Assembly (NCBI RefSeq): GCF_014692525.1
Contig: NZ_JACNYL010000001.1
Coordinates: forward strand, 992,001 to 1,056,000
Origin: Sphingobacterium chuzhouense
GTDB lineage: Bacteria > Bacteroidota > Bacteroidia > Sphingobacteriales > Sphingobacteriaceae
DNA length: 64,000 nt
Direction of reading: 5' to 3'
Shown: one piece after another, positions 45,431 through 53,772 of the stretch
How the letters are laid out: every line of letters starts with the position of its first letter
How positions within the stretch are numbered: the first letter of the stretch is position 1
The notes under the pieces: model-generated
The model's input: only the letters and a program-made list of their open reading frames with translations
What the model was told of the DNA's origin: nothing
Databases searched by the model: none
Position numbers and translations under genes: made by a program

Positions 45431-46519
45431 CTATTTATTATCTTCTTTATGTGTGGGCCCTTGTACCTCCAGCGTTCCATCATCCAGAATCTTCATTTCA
45501 TCTATAAATACCATACGCTGTTGACCTGTCCTATCTGTTCTTCCGTGATACACACACCACATCTTACCATCTTTTGTTATTAAGACACTATTATGTCCTG
45601 TGCCTGAAACCAATCCACCTTTGTGGGTATTCTTTTCCAAGACCGGGTTATTAGTCGCTTTCGTATAGGGACCTAAAGGTTGATCTGCTGTTGCATAGCC
45701 TACTGCGTAGTTCTCTCCGGCGAAATGGTTTGCAGAATACATCATATAGTAGCGTCCGCCATGCTTAAAGGTATATGATCCTTCGGTCCATCTACGATTT
45801 ATTTCCTTGCTTGTCACCGATCTACTTTCCCATTCCGCTTGCATATCATTCCTTTTTACAGGTGGGCGGAGCAAAAGTACCGGTTCTCCAATGACACCCG
45901 TTAGATCAGGTTTAAGTTCCACGCCATACACCCAACTTTCTTCTATTTCATCGTATAAGCCTTTTTTCTTTGCCCAATCAGCGATTTCGGATTTGACGGG
46001 ATGTTTATAGCAACAGCGGGAGTAATACAGATACTTACGCCCATCGTCAGCCACGTATACATTGGCATCGATGATAGGATAACCGGGATCAAACAATGGC
46101 TTTCCTGTTATGTCCTCAAACGGGCCTGTCGGCGTTGAGGAGACTGCAATACCTATTTTGTAATTTTCAAGTTCATTATTCGGATTTTCCTTCCAATGTG
46201 CGCTATAGAACATATAGAATTTATCTTCCCACCGATATACTTCGGGTGCCCAAAAATCTTTTGTGCCCCATGATTTCTCTTGCTCCGCGGTATACACAAT
46301 ACCTTCTTTTTTCCAATTTTTTAAATCTCTGGAGGAATAGGCTACAAAACCATTTGTTACACCACCGGTTCCATACATATAATAGGTATCCGAGTTGTCG
46401 TCGAATATTATATAGGGATCGCCAAATGGCACATCCAACGGGTTTACCGGCTTTACTTGCGCTTCTGCACTTAGGAAACACACCACTAAAAACATCAATA
46501 AGTTAACTATCTTTATCAT
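45431..46519 (-). CDS. Glycoside hydrolase family 43 protein
   Basis: A 362-residue exported enzyme (signal LLMFLVVCFLSAEAQ). GH43 catalytic residues: Asp34 (FGDPYI), Asp151 (PIIDANVYV) and Glu246 (WTEGSYTF). KDFWAPEVYRWEDKFYMFYSA is typical of the propeller. Activity is probably arabinofuranosidase or beta-xylosidase on xylan side chains or oligosaccharides. It is the second gene of a two-gene unit (45-nt gap), and its stop lies 7 nt from the stop of the convergent response regulator. Confidence 0.9.
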   Translation of the reverse strand: MIKIVNLLMFLVVCFLSAEAQVKPVNPLDVPFGDPYIIFDDNSDTYYMYGTGGVTNGFVAYSSRDLKNWKKEGIVYTAEQEKSWGTKDFWAPEVYRWEDKFYMFYSAHWKENPNNELENYKIGIAVSSTPTGPFEDITGKPLFDPGYPIIDANVYVADDGRKYLYYSRCCYKHPVKSEIADWAKKKGLYDEIEESWVYGVELKPDLTGVIGEPVLLLRPPVKRNDMQAEWESRSVTSKEINRRWTEGSYTFKHGGRYYMMYSANHFAGENYAVGYATADQPLGPYTKATNNPVLEKNTHKGGLVSGTGHNSVLITKDGKMWCVYHGRTDRTGQQRMVFIDEMKILDDGTLEVQGPTHKEDNK

Positions 46520-46564
46520 AATCTCTGTTTAGAAATAAACAACGTATAATCTATGCTTTTCTTC

Positions 46565-47635
46565 TCAAAAACTCGGAATCTCTTTTTGGTTTTGCGAAGG
46601 TTCTCCTAGGTGAACAATCGGCCATCCGTCTTCCCAATGTACTTCATCCAACATCAGCACTCTCCGTGAGGTACCGTTCTTCAATTTATCTTGCTCCTTT
46701 CTTATGGCATGATATAATATCCAATCTTTGCCCCCTTTATCCGTAAATATACGAGAATTATGTCCAGGTCCGGCATAAATATCGTTTCCTTTCATGGCAA
46801 CAGTACCGCTTTTTCTATCCCGAAGGTCGTTTCCCTCTTTGTCATAATACGGTCCTAACAGATTTTCGGATCTGCCTACTAATACGTGATATTTACTATT
46901 AGCTCCATCACAACAACTTCCTTTTGAACCAAAAAAATAATAGTAACCATCCTTTTTGTGGATCATGACAGCTTCGAAATCACCGGCTGCAATTTTAGTC
47001 GTCTCCTGCAAGCTTTTCACCTTTGTAGCCTTGTCTTTCAATTTCACCGCAAAAGTTCCCTGCTTGGCACTCCTATCAAAGCTCCCCCAAAAAAGATATT
47101 CCTTACCATCTTCTTCCATGTAAAACGGATCGATCGAATTCGGCACGTCTATTTCTTTACTTGTAAATAATTTCCCTTGGTCCACAAAGGGTCCTTTAGG
47201 ACTATCGGCAATAGCTAGACCAATGCCGGGATTATCATCGCCCCAAGTAGACATCGAATAATAGAGATAATATTTATCGTGTATGTAATTGATATCCGGC
47301 GCCCATAACCAACCCTCCTTTTTCCACGTTGGCTTTTGTTGAAAAGCTTCACCCACATAAGTCCAATCCGACAAATTAGTGGATTCCAAAATAGGCACCA
47401 AGCGAGCAGCATTTCCATCAGCCCAATTGTCTTCCGTACCATATGCATAAAACAACCCCGTCTGTTCGTCATGTACGATCGTGGGATCTGCGAGTACAGG
47501 TTCAAACACCGGATTTGTAAAATATTTGTTTTTTGCCTTGTCTGATGGATCTTTAACCATACCGGAATTTGCACAGCTCCAACAGGCAACAGAAAGCAAA
47601 AAAACCGGGAGAAAGCCTAACTTCTTATTTAGCAT
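46565..47635 (-). CDS. Glycoside hydrolase family 43 lipoprotein (arabinanase-like)
   Basis: About 356 residues from ATG 47635 (the preceding in-frame codon is TTG). Lipobox LLSVAC. GH43 residues: Asp50 (LADPTI), Asp169 (NSIDPFYM) and Glu221 (GDFEAVMI). WLWAPDINYIHDKYYLYYS and GSKGSCCDGANSKYHVLVGRS resemble the arabinanase/arabinosidase branch, where the latter loop is common. An additional AGPGHNS motif holds the calcium-site region. It is the first gene of the unit, with element 4 lying 85 nt upstream. Confidence 0.9.
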   Translation of the reverse strand: MLNKKLGFLPVFLLSVACWSCANSGMVKDPSDKAKNKYFTNPVFEPVLADPTIVHDEQTGLFYAYGTEDNWADGNAARLVPILESTNLSDWTYVGEAFQQKPTWKKEGWLWAPDINYIHDKYYLYYSMSTWGDDNPGIGLAIADSPKGPFVDQGKLFTSKEIDVPNSIDPFYMEEDGKEYLFWGSFDRSAKQGTFAVKLKDKATKVKSLQETTKIAAGDFEAVMIHKKDGYYYFFGSKGSCCDGANSKYHVLVGRSENLLGPYYDKEGNDLRDRKSGTVAMKGNDIYAGPGHNSRIFTDKGGKDWILYHAIRKEQDKLKNGTSRRVLMLDEVHWEDGWPIVHLGEPSQNQKEIPSF

Positions 47636-47720
47636 CAAAATTGTCTTATTCTTTAATAATGATTATTCTTAAATTATACACCTACCAAAAGTCTATAATC
47701 GTCTCTAAACATTATGTACA

Positions 47721-47748
47721 TTTTGTGTCAATAAATACTTAAATTGTC
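47721..47748 (-). promoter_or_regulatory. PUL element 4 (between GH43 and the histidine kinase)
   Basis: Plus-strand reading TTTTGTGTCA-N13-TTGTC with TTA at spacer positions 9-11. It lies 85 nt upstream of the GH43 ATG (47635) and 64 nt upstream of the divergent kinase ATG (47813), so it may control both. Confidence 0.7.
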
Positions 47749-47788
47749 TCATTAAAAACAGAAAGCTGATAAAACGTTGAGTTTAGCT

Positions 47789-47796
47789 TACTTTTG
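47789..47796 (+). promoter_or_regulatory. -7 promoter element of the histidine kinase gene
   Basis: TACTTTTG matches TAnnTTTG, 16 nt before the ATG. No TTTG is found 19-21 nt upstream, which fits a promoter that needs an activator. Confidence 0.35.
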
Positions 47797-47812
47797 ATCT
47801 GTAGCTGTATCC

Positions 47813-50800
47813 ATGTCCAGATTTAGAAACGTCGTTGTATTGATATTTGTGCTATACGCTTTAGGTGGGTATAGCCAAATGTACTATTTCAATCATTACA
47901 CAGTAGATCAGGGGTTGTCTAATAATTCCATTTTGTGTTCGGTACAAGACGAAGATGGATTTTTATGGTTCGGCAGCAAAAATGGTTTGAATCGGTTTGA
48001 TGGTAACCAGTTCAAAATTTATCAAAGCGACCCTTCTATGCAGAATGGGTTGGAGAGCAACTTCATCCGACAGCTATTGGTGTATAAAGACCATACGATT
48101 TGGGTAGGCACCGATCAAGGGATTTATATTTTCGACAAAGAGAAAGAACAATTCCACATCTTCCGTGACGATATACGCGGTGAAGTTTTATCTATCCAGA
48201 AAGACCATAATGAACAGATATGGTTTGTGGCCAACCTCACACTATACCATTATCAACCAGCGACCGACGAACTACGCCAGTTGACCAAGCCACGCGATTT
48301 TTTTGTTTCAGCCGTAACAATAGACAGTTCGGGAAATACTTGGTATACGACCCATAGGGGACGCTTATTTTGTGTACAGAATCAGCGTGAGATCAACCTC
48401 AACGAAGCTCTTGAAGCAAAAGACATTTGGGTGGAAAAACTGTATACGGACAAACAGGGATATATCCTGGCTGGGACAAGAAACCATGGACTGTTGCGCA
48501 TTTCACCTCATGATCTGTCGGTTGAACGTATTCTCCAGACAAGTACGGAAAGCAAAAGTCTTTTTGTTCGGGATATCCTCCATTTGAATCAGGAATATTG
48601 GGTAGCAACGGAATCAGGAATATTTATATATGATACGAAAACCGGTCTCACCAAAAAACTCAGTTATGAGAATGACAATCCCTGGAGTCTTTCGGACAAC
48701 GCAGTGTATACCTTATGCCGCGATCACGAAGGAGGGTTATGGGCAGGCACTTATTTTGGCGGTCTAAATTACTATCATCCCCAATTGGATTTGTTTGAAA
48801 AAATATTCCCCCGAAGTCAAAAGCCATCCATTTTAGGGTATGCTGTTCGTGAAATGGAAGAGGATCGGCATGGAAATATTTGGATAGGTACTGAAGACAA
48901 AGGTCTCAGTTGTTGGAATCCCCACCTCGGAACTTTTGCACACTACGGTATTGCAGAAGGGCTATCCCATAACAACATCCACGGGTTACTGTTGGTAGGT
49001 GACACCCTATTAATCGGCACCTTTGATAAAGGGCTCGACTTATTTGACACTCGCCGCAAAAAGTTAATTGCACATTACGATAGCTATAACACCAACAACA
49101 GTCTCCGGAGTAACTTCATTTACCATATCTACAAAACCCGATCAGGAACCATCTACCTTGCGACAGTTCGGGGGTTACATATTTTTGATCAGAAAAAAGG
49201 AACTTTTACACTGTCCACTAAAGTCCCTAACTATATTTTTTATACAACCATTTTTGAAGATTCGCAAGGTAATATCTGGTTGGGAACATGGCGGGATGGA
49301 CTATTTAAATACGACCCTGCTACAGATCAAACGAGTCGATATACGCATGACATACAACAGCCTTATTCCTTAAATAGCAATAGAGTAAACCACATTCATG
49401 AACTTTCTACGGGGGCGATATGGGTAGCAACTGAAAACGGAATTGCTATTCTAAATGAAAATAAAAAAGATTTTAACAGAATTACCACTGCCGATGGTCT
49501 TCCCAGCAATCTCATTCTCACGCTTACGGAAGATTCTTTTCACACTCTTTGGATATCAACGTCGCATGGGCTTGTCAGTTATCATATACAAACCGGCAGT
49601 ATGCAAATATACAACAGAGAAAGAGGGATAATTGGATTACAATTTAATTACAACTCGGTATTAGACACTGATAACTTCATCTATTTTGGAGCACTTGGTG
49701 GGATGATCCGATTCAATCCGAAGCTTATTCAACGTCATTCTGCTCCTTCAAAAATTCCTATTTATTTTACTCGTCTTCAAGTACAGCACAAGGAAGTTCT
49801 CGCGTCCAACCCCAATACTATTTTGGATACCGCTATTGCCTATACACATGCCCTTACCTTGGAGCATGACCAATCGACTTTCAGTATTGAGTTTGCAGCT
49901 ATGACATTCCTCTCTCCACAATCAAAGGTATATCGCTATAAACTTGATGGATATGATAACAGATGGATTACCTTACAAAACAGCAATACGGCTTATTTCA
50001 CACAGGTACCGGCGGGCAAATACACGCTTCGCGTGCAATTGACAGAAATTGATGGTACTCCTCTGTCTCTTGAAAAAACACTTCACATCACTATCCGCCC
50101 TTCTATATGGTTGTCTCCTTTTGCCTACATCTGTTATGGGTTGGCTATATTGCTTATCATCGGGTATATACTTTGGAGCTACGACAGAAATATCAAAGAA
50201 AAAAACCGAAAACGTTTGGAGGCACTTAAAATCCATCGTGAAAGAGCTTTGTACAAAGCGAAAATTGATTTCTTTACCAATATTGCCCATGATATCAAAA
50301 CACCGCTTACATTAATAAAAGCTCCATTGGAAAAGATAATGTCTAAAATTGATGGGCAATCTCCATTAATCAAGTGGTTACATACGATAGAACGAAATAC
50401 TAACAAATTGGTCTTGATGACCAACCAATTGTTGGATTTCAGAAAAATCGAGTCGGATAGTTTTAAATTGTATTTTACACCTGTACATATTAACCAGCTC
50501 CTAAAGGAAATCGTTGTTGATAACAACACGCTCATCCATTACAAAAAGATTAAATTATCTTGGCAATTAAATGCTCCCGAGCCGTTAACACTCGACAGGG
50601 AAACCGTATCAAAAATTATAACCAATCTATTAAGCAACGCGATAAAATATACACGTGACTATATTCATATAACAACCGAAGTTATTGCTGATAAGCAGCT
50701 GAGGATTACCTTCAAAAATGATGGAAATCTAGTCCCAAAAGAAGAGATCGAAGATGTCTTCAAACCATTTTATAGAGCAAAAAAACATGCGGATAAAGCC

Positions 50801-50929
50801 GAAGGCACCGGTTTGGGCTTATCACTCGCGCGGTCGCTCGCCGAACTGCACGGAGGTACACTCCTTATGCAGCTGGATGAAAATGAAAACATATTTATCC
50901 TTACATTGCCGCTTCAAGACAAATCTTAA
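47813..50929 (+). CDS. Propeller-type sensor histidine kinase (N-terminal half of an HTCS as a separate protein)
   Basis: 1038 residues. A signal peptide (VVVLIFVLYALGGYSQ) is followed by about 14 periplasmic propeller repeats (for example DEDGFLWFGSKNGLNRFDG), a Y_Y_Y domain (YRYKLDGYDNRWITL, PAGKYTLRVQL), one membrane helix (FAYICYGLAILLIIGYILW, about 765-785), a HisKA domain with His826 in NIAHDIKTPL, and a HATPase_c domain (NLLSNAIKYT; GTGLGLSLA). The protein stops nine residues after the last ATPase strand, with no receiver or AraC domain. In Bacteroides such sensors bind PUL-derived oligosaccharide in the periplasm. The REC-AraC protein at 44623 is the likely partner. The coding ends overlap by 4 bp with the convergent oxidoreductase. 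Confidence 0.93.
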   Translation: MSRFRNVVVLIFVLYALGGYSQMYYFNHYTVDQGLSNNSILCSVQDEDGFLWFGSKNGLNRFDGNQFKIYQSDPSMQNGLESNFIRQLLVYKDHTIWVGTDQGIYIFDKEKEQFHIFRDDIRGEVLSIQKDHNEQIWFVANLTLYHYQPATDELRQLTKPRDFFVSAVTIDSSGNTWYTTHRGRLFCVQNQREINLNEALEAKDIWVEKLYTDKQGYILAGTRNHGLLRISPHDLSVERILQTSTESKSLFVRDILHLNQEYWVATESGIFIYDTKTGLTKKLSYENDNPWSLSDNAVYTLCRDHEGGLWAGTYFGGLNYYHPQLDLFEKIFPRSQKPSILGYAVREMEEDRHGNIWIGTEDKGLSCWNPHLGTFAHYGIAEGLSHNNIHGLLLVGDTLLIGTFDKGLDLFDTRRKKLIAHYDSYNTNNSLRSNFIYHIYKTRSGTIYLATVRGLHIFDQKKGTFTLSTKVPNYIFYTTIFEDSQGNIWLGTWRDGLFKYDPATDQTSRYTHDIQQPYSLNSNRVNHIHELSTGAIWVATENGIAILNENKKDFNRITTADGLPSNLILTLTEDSFHTLWISTSHGLVSYHIQTGSMQIYNRERGIIGLQFNYNSVLDTDNFIYFGALGGMIRFNPKLIQRHSAPSKIPIYFTRLQVQHKEVLASNPNTILDTAIAYTHALTLEHDQSTFSIEFAAMTFLSPQSKVYRYKLDGYDNRWITLQNSNTAYFTQVPAGKYTLRVQLTEIDGTPLSLEKTLHITIRPSIWLSPFAYICYGLAILLIIGYILWSYDRNIKEKNRKRLEALKIHRERALYKAKIDFFTNIAHDIKTPLTLIKAPLEKIMSKIDGQSPLIKWLHTIERNTNKLVLMTNQLLDFRKIESDSFKLYFTPVHINQLLKEIVVDNNTLIHYKKIKLSWQLNAPEPLTLDRETVSKIITNLLSNAIKYTRDYIHITTEVIADKQLRITFKNDGNLVPKEEIEDVFKPFYRAKKHADKAEGTGLGLSLARSLAELHGGTLLMQLDENENIFILTLPLQDKS

Positions 50930-52341
50930 ACTTTATAATATTGCTCCCAACCTTTTGCTGGTGGTGGCCCTACCAATAATGCATTTGCAAATTTATCATT
51001 GACAATTTCTTTTTTTACTGGATCGAATTCTATTTTGGTGTTTAGTCGTTGTGTAATGACGCCCAGGCAAAATACTTGACTTAACGGCCCTGCTATCTCG
51101 AAAGGAGATCTGGTTTTCTCTTCGCCTTTGCAAGCTTTCAAAAAGTTTGCAAAATGGTTTGACGGTGATGGAGGAACTTCCGGAAGCTTATTCGCTAAGT
51201 CCTTCGCTTTCGATTCGGGGATAATTTGTAGCGTACTCGCGTGCGACCCGCCTTTAAATGTTAGGTCTTTCCCGTAGATAATCTTTCCCGGATTGAGTTT
51301 TGCAGGCTCAATATCTCCTGTACTTGGCGGCGGGATGTTAGGATCCAGACCAGAAACGCCATAGCCCTCTGGTATTTTAGGTAGGTTATCCAATCCGTCG
51401 TACCAAGTGATGTCTAAAGCTGGCATCTTTTTACGTTTCGGAAAATGAAATTTAATAGTAGATGACATTGGGAAAAAGAAAGCGTTATGTCCTTCCAAGT
51501 ACGTAGCTTCAACTTGGCTTGGCAGACCAAGTTCCAGAAACTCATGCGCTGTATCAAGAATATGTGCCCCCCAATCGCCTAATGCGCCCATACCGAAATC
51601 ATACCAACAACGCCATTGACCATTCACAAAGTCTTTATTATAGCTATGCCCTAATGTTTGCATTTGCCATAATTCCCAGTCCAAGGTATTCGGGATCTTT
51701 TCTGCAGGCGGAAAATTTTTGATATTCGTATCCCATCCGTGCCATCGACGTGGCATATTCATGTGGGCATCAATTCTAGTTACATCTTTAATGATTCCCG
51801 CATCTTTCCAAGCTTTAAACTGGAAGTAATTCGCTTCTGAATGTCCTTGGTTACCCATTTGCGTGACTACCTTGCTATGCTTTTTCGCTTTTTGCATCAT
51901 CAATTCCACTTCCCAGAACGTCTGTGCCATCGGCTTCTCGACATATACGTGTTTACCTAATTCCAAGGCCGTCATGGTGATTGCAAAATGGGCAAAATCC
52001 GGCGTGCCAATTGATACCGCATCAATTTGATTTCCCATCTTATCAAACATTTCTCTAAAATCCTGGTATCTCGGGACATTTGGAAACATCTTTAAAATCT
52101 CCTGCGTATGTTTGGCGTTCATATCTACATCGCAGAGTGCTACAATGTTACAAAGCCCTGTTTTGTACAAATCCCGGATAATTTCCCCTCCACGGAATCC
52201 CACACCTATACAGGCCAGATTCACGCGTTCATTGGCAGAAGCAAACGGGATTTTTCCTAACAGACTATTGGATAGTATCACGCCACCGCCTACCATAGCA
52301 GCACGGCTAATAAAACTACGACGCGAAAGGTAATGGTTCAT
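50926..52341 (-). CDS. Gfo/Idh/MocA family oxidoreductase with Tat signal
   Basis: 471 residues with a twin-arginine signal (SRRSFI, then AAMVGGGVILSNSLLG), so it should be exported folded with its cofactor. The Rossmann domain starts NLACIGVGFRGGEI and contains ALCDVDMNAK, GTPDFAHFAITMTALELGKHVYVEKPMA, the family EKP motif. A C-terminal substrate domain follows. It is the last gene of a three-gene unit with a DUF1080 protein and a second Gfo/Idh/MocA enzyme, a set associated with 3-keto-glycoside metabolism in Bacteroidota. Whether it oxidises the glycoside or reduces the ketosugar is not visible. Confidence 0.9.
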   Translation of the reverse strand: MNHYLSRRSFISRAAMVGGGVILSNSLLGKIPFASANERVNLACIGVGFRGGEIIRDLYKTGLCNIVALCDVDMNAKHTQEILKMFPNVPRYQDFREMFDKMGNQIDAVSIGTPDFAHFAITMTALELGKHVYVEKPMAQTFWEVELMMQKAKKHSKVVTQMGNQGHSEANYFQFKAWKDAGIIKDVTRIDAHMNMPRRWHGWDTNIKNFPPAEKIPNTLDWELWQMQTLGHSYNKDFVNGQWRCWYDFGMGALGDWGAHILDTAHEFLELGLPSQVEATYLEGHNAFFFPMSSTIKFHFPKRKKMPALDITWYDGLDNLPKIPEGYGVSGLDPNIPPPSTGDIEPAKLNPGKIIYGKDLTFKGGSHASTLQIIPESKAKDLANKLPEVPPSPSNHFANFLKACKGEEKTRSPFEIAGPLSQVFCLGVITQRLNTKIEFDPVKKEIVNDKFANALLVGPPPAKGWEQYYKV

Positions 52342-52362
52342 ATTCTAATTTTTTACAGGTAA

Positions 52363-53742
52363 TTACTTCGATTTTTTAATTTTGATATTTCTAAACGAAA
52401 CGTTGTCTCCATGATCCTGCAAGAGAATGTGTCCCTGCTCAGCTCCCCCAAAATTCTCCCAATCCTTATATTTACTCTTTGCTACCAAATCAAGATATTC
52501 TTCGGATCCACGCTTATATTCTACCATTTTAGCACCATTTAAATAATGCGTTACGGTTCCGTCTTCAGAAACTAGTATTCTTCCACGATTCCACTCTCCT
52601 ATAGGTCTACGAGAACGTGCATCACTGTTTGAAGTTATTAAATCATATAGAGAAGCCAACGTACGGTTTCCGTCGCGTCCCATTTTTGCATCTGGATGCA
52701 GTTTGTCATCCAAAATCTGGTATTCCAATCCAATCGCTGACCCTTCGGTTTTTTCTTTCAGTGTCACAAAATACTTTACACCACTATTAGCACCAGGTGT
52801 CATCTTGAATTCAAAAGAAAGATCAAAAACGGCATATTGATCACGTGTGATAATATCCCCTCCATTTGTTGATTCCCCTCCATCAGATTTCAATACCGTA
52901 ATTTCACCATTACCTACTTCCCAACCTTTCTCAGGAAAGGCATCACCATGCACGCTACGCCATTTGTCGGCTGTGTTGCCATCGAAAAGCAATTCAACAC
53001 CGGATTTCTTCTCGGCATCGCTCAAATCATTGGGTTTAAGGTTTACGACAAATACATCTTCCGGAAAATCTGTTGGTTTCAGGTCTTCTGTTTGTATACG
53101 GATATTTTTGAAGTACACTTTCTGGCCATCCAAGCGGTCTGGAATGCTGTGCACCTGTAAACCGATGAAACCGGATTTGTCGAGCGTATCAATAACATAC
53201 GCCGTCGGAATATCATTCACCCAGACGCGCAGATCATCCCCTATGGCTTCGATACGGTAATGATTATATTCATTGACTTTGTACGCTGTTTTGGCTTTTT
53301 CGTTAAGATCCAATGGGTACAGCCACATACGGCGTGCTTCGTCGTAAATACCTCCTGCCCAAGCCCTTGGCGTCGGATCCACCTCTACTTGTCTACCATA
53401 GACCCTCCCTTTGCCGTTATTCCCATTCGGGTCGATATGACTGCGGGTCTGGATACCCGAATTCGTTTCGGTACCCTCCAATTTAATATCAACCTCTAAT
53501 ATAAAATCCCCGTATTCCTTCTCGGTAATCAAGAATGAATTTGGCGTTCCCTTGGTCATCGTACCTACAATAACGCCATCTTCAACGGTGTATGGCGCGT
53601 CTCCGCCTACTGATTTCCATCCTTCTAGTGTCTTACCGTCAAAAAGATCTATCCATTTACCTCCGTTTTGCGCTTCGCTCGGGGATTGACAGGCAGCAAA
53701 TCCGATAGCGGTAGCGACTAAAAATTTTGATATTGTGTTCAT
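52363..53742 (-). CDS. Tandem DUF1080 (3-keto-disaccharide hydrolase family) lipoprotein
   Basis: 459 residues, lipoprotein (GFAACQ). Two DUF1080/PF06439 jelly-roll domains lie in tandem: the first about 28-216 (WIDLFDGKTLEGWKSVGGD, FILEVDIKLEGTETNSGIQTR, IGLQVHSI), the second about 248-459 (VELLFDGNTADKWRSVHGD, FDLSFEFKMTPGANSGVKYF, GHILLQDHGDNVSFRNIKI). Family members cleave glycosides after oxidation at C3. The double-domain form is larger than the usual single-domain protein of about 220-280 residues. It lies 21 nt upstream of one oxidoreductase gene and 30 nt downstream of another. Confidence 0.9.
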   Translation of the reverse strand: MNTISKFLVATAIGFAACQSPSEAQNGGKWIDLFDGKTLEGWKSVGGDAPYTVEDGVIVGTMTKGTPNSFLITEKEYGDFILEVDIKLEGTETNSGIQTRSHIDPNGNNGKGRVYGRQVEVDPTPRAWAGGIYDEARRMWLYPLDLNEKAKTAYKVNEYNHYRIEAIGDDLRVWVNDIPTAYVIDTLDKSGFIGLQVHSIPDRLDGQKVYFKNIRIQTEDLKPTDFPEDVFVVNLKPNDLSDAEKKSGVELLFDGNTADKWRSVHGDAFPEKGWEVGNGEITVLKSDGGESTNGGDIITRDQYAVFDLSFEFKMTPGANSGVKYFVTLKEKTEGSAIGLEYQILDDKLHPDAKMGRDGNRTLASLYDLITSNSDARSRRPIGEWNRGRILVSEDGTVTHYLNGAKMVEYKRGSEEYLDLVAKSKYKDWENFGGAEQGHILLQDHGDNVSFRNIKIKKSK

Positions 53743-53772
53743 TTCTTAGTATTTATTAGATATTAGTATTTA

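Noticed and set aside
45424..50929. Kinase and regulator as one HTCS broken by a frameshift or insertion
   Set aside because: The regulator gene lies before, not after, the kinase gene, both frames are intact, and no receiver remnant follows the kinase.
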